DNA of 64,000 nt from an uncultured Flavobacteriales bacterium (GTDB lineage Bacteria; Bacteroidota; Bacteroidia; Flavobacteriales_E; Vicingaceae), in NCBI GenBank assembly GCA_905479915.1, contig CAJQOH010000006.1:1-64000 (forward strand), read 5' to 3'. Below, piece after piece: positions 59,875-64,000 of this stretch. Every line of letters starts with the position of its first letter. Within the stretch, counting starts at the first letter, position 1. A model generated the notes under the pieces. The model had not been told where the DNA came from. It saw only the letters and a program-made list of their open reading frames with translations, and searched no databases. The position numbers and the translations under genes were made by a program.

Positions 59875-60435
59875 CTATCTAAGAAATTCACGTTCTTTTA
59901 TTACTTCATAACCAAAAAGCCCTTGACAAATGGTAACTCTTAAAAACTTTTTTTGATTAATTTGGTAAGTGTCAGTTTCCGTTAGCTCTACTATTTTAGG
60001 TTCTTGAGAGAAAAAGTTATTTTCTAAAACAACTCCTATTGATTTGTAGTTTAATTCTCCTTCAATATAAATTTTTTCAATTTTATATTCATGAGTATGT
60101 GGATCGTTAGCAAATGCGAAATTGAGCAATAAAAACAATCCTGTTAAGAAAGGGCATAATCCTACAATATTGAAAATGATGACTTCATATTTTATGAAGT
60201 GAAACCATTTTTGATAATATTTAATAGGGATTAGAAAGCCAACAACACCAAAAAAGGTAATTATTTTTGATAGTTCATAAATGTTCAGAAGGGTAATGGA
60301 ATAAAAACCAATACAAAGTATAACACCACTGAATAACCCAACAACAGCAAGTGTTAAGTATCGAAGACTTCTATCTTTTTTAGAATTGTAATGATCTGAA
60401 GACTTACTCGTTTTATTTTTTTGTAAGGTATCCAC
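59875..60435 (-). CDS. Hypothetical membrane protein
   Basis: The 186-residue product has a charged N-terminus and about four hydrophobic segments: LTLAVVGLFSGVILCIGFYSI, IITFFGVVGFLIPI, FIKYEVIIFNIVGLCPFLTGLFLLLNFAF. A C-terminal soluble part follows (HEYKIEKIYIEGELNYKS). It is a DUF-type protein that I cannot name. It shares the leftward direction with the metallo-hydrolase gene (8-bp gap) and is probably co-transcribed. Confidence 0.7.
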   Translation of the reverse strand: MDTLQKNKTSKSSDHYNSKKDRSLRYLTLAVVGLFSGVILCIGFYSITLLNIYELSKIITFFGVVGFLIPIKYYQKWFHFIKYEVIIFNIVGLCPFLTGLFLLLNFAFANDPHTHEYKIEKIYIEGELNYKSIGVVLENNFFSQEPKIVELTETDTYQINQKKFLRVTICQGLFGYEVIKEREFLR

Positions 60436-60443
60436 CAGTTCTT

Positions 60444-61085
60444 TTACTGATTTAAGAACGGATTGTTACTTTTTTCAAAACCAACTGTTGTACTAGGACC
60501 ATGTCCTGTGTAAATTTCATAATCTTCTGGAAGCGTTAAAAGTTTTGTTTTAATGCTTGTAATTAACGTTTCATAATCTCCACCAGGCAAATCTGTTCTT
60601 CCAATACTTCCTCTAAATAAAACATCTCCGTTTATAACAAATTTATCTTCATGGCTAACAAAAACAATGTGTCCAGCACTATGTCCGGGAGTAAATAAAA
60701 CACTTAATTCAGCGTTTCCGAATTTAACAATGTCATTTTCTTTAAGTAGCCTAGTTGGTTCTGGCGATTTATCTACATTAAATCCAAAAGTGTGTCCATA
60801 TTCTGGAGTAGCATGTAGTGTTGGTAAATCCTTTTCATGCATTTCTAAACCAATGTTATATTTAGTAGCAACAAAATTATTACCCAATATATGATCAATA
60901 TGACAATGGGTGTTAAGAAGCTTAACAGGGGTCAGCTCATTTTCAGTAATAAAGTTGGCCAATACCTGTTGTTCTTCATTGCTATAACAACCAGGATCAA
61001 TAATTACACATTCTTTTGTACTATCATAAAGGATGTAGGTGTTTTCTTGAAATCCATTAAAAGTGAAATAATGTATGTTAATCAT
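60444..61085 (-). CDS. Metallo-beta-lactamase-fold hydrolase (glyoxalase II-like)
   Basis: The ATG at 61085 gives MINIHYFTFNGFQENTYILY, the usual start in this group; an ATG 48 bp upstream would add 16 non-conserved residues. The metal block LLNTHCHIDHILGNNF carries HxHxDH intact. VIIDPGCYS, LFTPGHSAGHIVFV and the final GHGPSTTVGFE hold the other metal ligands. The family includes hydroxyacylglutathione hydrolases and persulfide dioxygenases; which one is not decided. It is leftward with a small membrane protein gene downstream. Confidence 0.9.
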   Translation of the reverse strand: MINIHYFTFNGFQENTYILYDSTKECVIIDPGCYSNEEQQVLANFITENELTPVKLLNTHCHIDHILGNNFVATKYNIGLEMHEKDLPTLHATPEYGHTFGFNVDKSPEPTRLLKENDIVKFGNAELSVLFTPGHSAGHIVFVSHEDKFVINGDVLFRGSIGRTDLPGGDYETLITSIKTKLLTLPEDYEIYTGHGPSTTVGFEKSNNPFLNQ

Positions 61086-61172
61086 AGTTGTAATGTTGGT
61101 TTTTATAGGTGTAAAAGTATCTAGAATACTCATAAAATAACTATTTTTACAGATAAACTTTATTTCAAAAAG

Positions 61173-64000
61173 ATTAAAAATTTATCGAATTATATCATCC
61201 TTTTTTTATTGGGGCTAGGAGCTTTCCTTTATACTGATAATCTGAATGCACAGTTTTACAATGGAACAGACGTAGGATTTGGTAAAAACAGAGTACAGTA
61301 CGATTATTTTGAATGGAAATACTATAGGTATTCTCAATACGAGACTTATTTTTATACAGGAGGAAAAGAGTTGGCAATCTATACTGCAAAAGTTGCTCGT
61401 AAACATATTCATGATCAGGAAGAATTTTTTGAATATGATTTACACGATAAAATTCAATTTATCATCTACAACAAACAATCTCACTTTAAACAAAGTAATG
61501 TCGGTTTAAGTCTAGAGAATGGAGAGTTAGGAGGAATAACCAATATTATGGGTTCTAAGGTTTACATTTATTTTGATGGAGATCATGATGAGTTTGACCG
61601 CCAGATTAGAGAAGGAATAGCTCAGGTTTTGGTTAATCAACAGTTGTACGGTGCCAATTGGAGACAAGTATTAAAAAATTCTAGTTTGATGTCTATACCT
61701 GAATGGTACCAAAAAGGGTTAACATCTTATATCTCAAAAAAATGGAGTCCGGAAATCGAAAATAGTGTGAGGGATGGCATTACCTCAGGTAAGTATAAAA
61801 AGTTTAATAGGTTATCTGATAAAGATGCTATTATAGCAGGGCATTCTTTATGGTCTTATGTTATAGATACTTATGGAGAGTCTGTTATCCCTAATATTCT
61901 ATACATGACAAGAATTACGCAAAGTGTAGAAAAAGGATTCTTATATGTGTTGGGTGTATCTATGAAAAGCTTAACCAAAGAATGGAAGAGTTATTATGAG
62001 AAAGAGTACAATGAGTTTGCGAAAAGTGATGAAGAAGAGTATCTAAAAAAAGAATTATTTAAAATTAGAAAAAGGAGAAATTACTCTGAGTTTAAGATGA
62101 GTCCTGATGGTAATAATTTTGCTTACGTAACTAATCAGCTAGGGCAGTATAAAGTTTATATCTACTATAAAGATAACGACAAAAAATATAAGATATATAA
62201 AAAAGAATTTAAATTGGATAGGATAAACGACCATTCTTATCCTATTTTAGAATGGCACCCTTCAAGTGAAGTTTTAGCTTTTGTTACTGAAGAAAAAGGT
62301 GCTTTGTTGATGCATTATTTTGATATTAATTCTGGAGGTGTTCAAGTTAAGGCATTGTATAATTTAGAAAAAGTTACGGCAATGGATTATTCTGATAATG
62401 GTAAAGAAATGGTGTTATCTGGAGTTTATAAAGGTCAATCTGATTTGTATTTGTATTATGTTGGACCAAACTCTCAAAAACAATTAACGAATGATGTTTA
62501 TGATGATTTGTCACCTCGGTTTATTGAGAATTCAACAAAAATTGCGTTTACATCAAATCGAACATCAGATTCTTTAGGATATCAGCCAAATGATTCTGAA
62601 TTGTTTATGAATCAAAAGGACGTTTGGATTTTGGATTATCAAAGTGAAGAAAAGACATTGGCTCAGGTTACTAAGACTCCCAATTTTTCTGAAAAACTAC
62701 CTGTAGGTATAGATTCTATGCTCTACTATTTAGGTGAGGATGAAAATGTTTTGGCAAGATATAGTGCAGTAAAGGATAGCTTCATTACACATATTGATAC
62801 ATCGATACATTATTATCGTTTCTATGATGCGAAACCCGCAACTAGTTTTTACAATAGAGGATTATTAGAGCATAATATTAATCCGCAAGGAGATTATACT
62901 GAAATTCTTAAAGATGATTATAAATATCATCTGATGGTTCGAAATCTGAGTGAAAAGCCTGAGCTAAAAACAGGAAATATATTAATTGTAGATTCAACAG
63001 ATAGTCCTGTTGAAAATAACGAGGTAGTTAAATCAAATGCACCTATTCCTTTAAAATCGTCACTAATTCCAAAAGATACTACTCAAAATACCTTAATTAA
63101 CATTAATAATTATGTTTTTGAGAGTGAGAAAGGTGAAATACAACGCAATGCTGTAGTGATAGGGAATGAACCTGAAGCAGTACCTGATACTATTTGGGAA
63201 GAATTCAAAATTCCGAATCAGAGAAACTACAACATGTCTTTCTTTAATGATAATTCGGCATTAAAAATGAGTAACTCTTTTGTTAATGCTGAGTATCAAC
63301 AATTTACAGGAGGTCCTTATGTTAGCCCAGGGTTAGGAGCATTGATAAAATTTGCAACTATAGATTTGTTTGAAGACCATAAAATTTACGGAGGGGTAAG
63401 GTTGTCTTCTGCTACTCGAGAGTATTTCATGACCTATCAAAATTTAGAAAGAAGGACAGATAAAGAATATACATTCTCTAGAACAACATCTAATAGTAAT
63501 AGTAATGTTGGCCCTGTTGGATTATCTACCAACTCCTTAAAATATTCTCTTAAATATCCTTTTAGTGAAGTTTCTAGTATTAGAGGAACATTGATTGGAA
63601 GAAATGATAACGTTGTTGTTAAGTCAACGAATGAATTTACATTAAACTTTGGGAATCAAAGAGAGTATAGAGCTGTTGGTAAGTTGGCTTTTGTATTTGA
63701 TAATACTAGAAATAAAATGACCAATATTTATTATGGAACTAAATTTAAAATATTTGGAGAGTATTATCAAGAATTAGGAGATGGTTCATTTGCATCTGTC
63801 AATAATCAGTTTCATGATGATGGAAGGATAAAAGGAAAGGGGAATGGCATTAACGGAAATATGCAGGTAGTAGGTTTAGACTTAAGACATTCACAAAAAA
63901 TTAGTAGAGAGTTGGTTTGGGTAAATCGTATTGCAGCGAGTTCTTCTTTCGGATTTGAAAAGTTAATCTATTATTTGGGAAGTACTGATGATTGGATACC
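61173..64000 (+). CDS. TolB-like propeller/outer-membrane protein, partial, no canonical start
   Basis: The reading frame is open from 61125 to the window end. A signal peptide is visible (NLSNYIILFLLGLGAFLYTD), ending NLNAQ, then FYNGTDVGFGKNRVQYDYF. About 130 residues follow that resemble a peptidase-MA-like domain without the HExxH motif (MSIPEWYQKGLTSYISKKW). Next is a TolB-like beta-propeller (MSPDGNNFAYVTNQLGQYKV; ITFTSN-type blades), and then barrel-like strands (FTGGPYVSPGLGALIKFATI). No ATG, GTG or TTG lies in frame before the signal peptide; the ATT at 61173 or 61143 is the best guess. The 3' end is outside the window. Confidence 0.75.
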   Translation, partial: MKNLSNYIILFLLGLGAFLYTDNLNAQFYNGTDVGFGKNRVQYDYFEWKYYRYSQYETYFYTGGKELAIYTAKVARKHIHDQEEFFEYDLHDKIQFIIYNKQSHFKQSNVGLSLENGELGGITNIMGSKVYIYFDGDHDEFDRQIREGIAQVLVNQQLYGANWRQVLKNSSLMSIPEWYQKGLTSYISKKWSPEIENSVRDGITSGKYKKFNRLSDKDAIIAGHSLWSYVIDTYGESVIPNILYMTRITQSVEKGFLYVLGVSMKSLTKEWKSYYEKEYNEFAKSDEEEYLKKELFKIRKRRNYSEFKMSPDGNNFAYVTNQLGQYKVYIYYKDNDKKYKIYKKEFKLDRINDHSYPILEWHPSSEVLAFVTEEKGALLMHYFDINSGGVQVKALYNLEKVTAMDYSDNGKEMVLSGVYKGQSDLYLYYVGPNSQKQLTNDVYDDLSPRFIENSTKIAFTSNRTSDSLGYQPNDSELFMNQKDVWILDYQSEEKTLAQVTKTPNFSEKLPVGIDSMLYYLGEDENVLARYSAVKDSFITHIDTSIHYYRFYDAKPATSFYNRGLLEHNINPQGDYTEILKDDYKYHLMVRNLSEKPELKTGNILIVDSTDSPVENNEVVKSNAPIPLKSSLIPKDTTQNTLININNYVFESEKGEIQRNAVVIGNEPEAVPDTIWEEFKIPNQRNYNMSFFNDNSALKMSNSFVNAEYQQFTGGPYVSPGLGALIKFATIDLFEDHKIYGGVRLSSATREYFMTYQNLERRTDKEYTFSRTTSNSNSNVGPVGLSTNSLKYSLKYPFSEVSSIRGTLIGRNDNVVVKSTNEFTLNFGNQREYRAVGKLAFVFDNTRNKMTNIYYGTKFKIFGEYYQELGDGSFASVNNQFHDDGRIKGKGNGINGNMQVVGLDLRHSQKISRELVWVNRIAASSSFGFEKLIYYLGSTDDWI

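Noticed and set aside
1-64000. CRISPR arrays, tRNA genes, rRNA genes, integrase genes.
   Set aside because: No regularly spaced direct repeats, no tRNA-like cloverleaf with a GTTCGA-type arm, no rRNA blocks and no tyrosine or serine recombinase motifs were noticed on either strand. A tRNA missed by eye is possible; a dedicated scan would settle it.

Overview
The window is AT-rich chromosomal DNA from a member of the Bacteroidota, most likely a marine or free-living Flavobacteriales relative. Several things point this way. There are many short lipoproteins with an SC or AC lipobox. Start codons have A-rich leaders instead of Shine-Dalgarno boxes. A -7 element of the TAnnTTTG type lies just before the RNase P RNA gene. 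The gene families also fit: DUF2027/Smr, DUF3127, MbnP-like lipoproteins, an AddA-like helicase-nuclease, and tolB-like propeller proteins. I found no rRNA, tRNA or CRISPR array. The species cannot be named from the sequence.

Layout. 1-0.8 kb: the start of an unidentified gene, possibly a transposase, next to an endonuclease/exonuclease/phosphatase gene cut off before its catalytic end. 0.9-7.2 kb: small secreted proteins, a PqqB-like hydrolase, a membrane protein and pckA. 7.3-13.4 kb: a peptide-use cluster (dipeptidyl peptidase IV, two POT peptide transporters, a secreted thioredoxin-like protein). 13.5-19.4 kb: HtrA protease, SirB1-like protein, nucleoside phosphorylase, GDSL lipoprotein, Smr protein and rnpB. 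19.4-26.8 kb: an eight-gene operon with three MauG/MbnH-like di-heme proteins, three MbnP-like lipoproteins, an outer-membrane barrel and a small Cys-containing membrane protein. I read it as a periplasmic copper-handling system. 26.8-30.9 kb: miaA and an AddA-like helicase-nuclease. 31-35 kb: a defence-like region. A rhuM cassette sits between REP-like repeats and is followed by a second, diverged copy of the last 138 bp of the helicase gene plus its probable old terminator. Next comes an operon of a predicted PD-(D/E)XK protein and an Abi_2/HEPN protein.

35-47 kb: many small leftward genes (hydrolase, methyltransferases, DoxX-like, DUF2071, a lipoprotein peptide deformylase homologue, YdeI-like, VF530, Nudix, SDR, EthD, LURP-one-like), with one SRPBCC gene broken by an in-frame stop. 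47-54.3 kb: sodium symporter, prolyl oligopeptidase, DUF1287, DUF3127, and an ECF sigma factor with a putative membrane anti-sigma partner. 54.3-56.5 kb: a leucine-rich-repeat protein whose reading frame holds nine copies of a 4-base repeat, a candidate phase-variable locus. 56.6-64 kb: SLC13 and MFS transporters, recX, a membrane protein, a metallo-hydrolase, and a large tolB-like propeller/barrel gene that runs off the end and has no ATG, GTG or TTG start before its signal peptide.

The observations most worth following are the expanded MbnP/MbnH-like operon with a hairpin in each of its three widest gaps, the rhuM cassette at the 3' end of the helicase gene, the PD-(D/E)XK plus HEPN pair, and the repeat-containing LRR gene.
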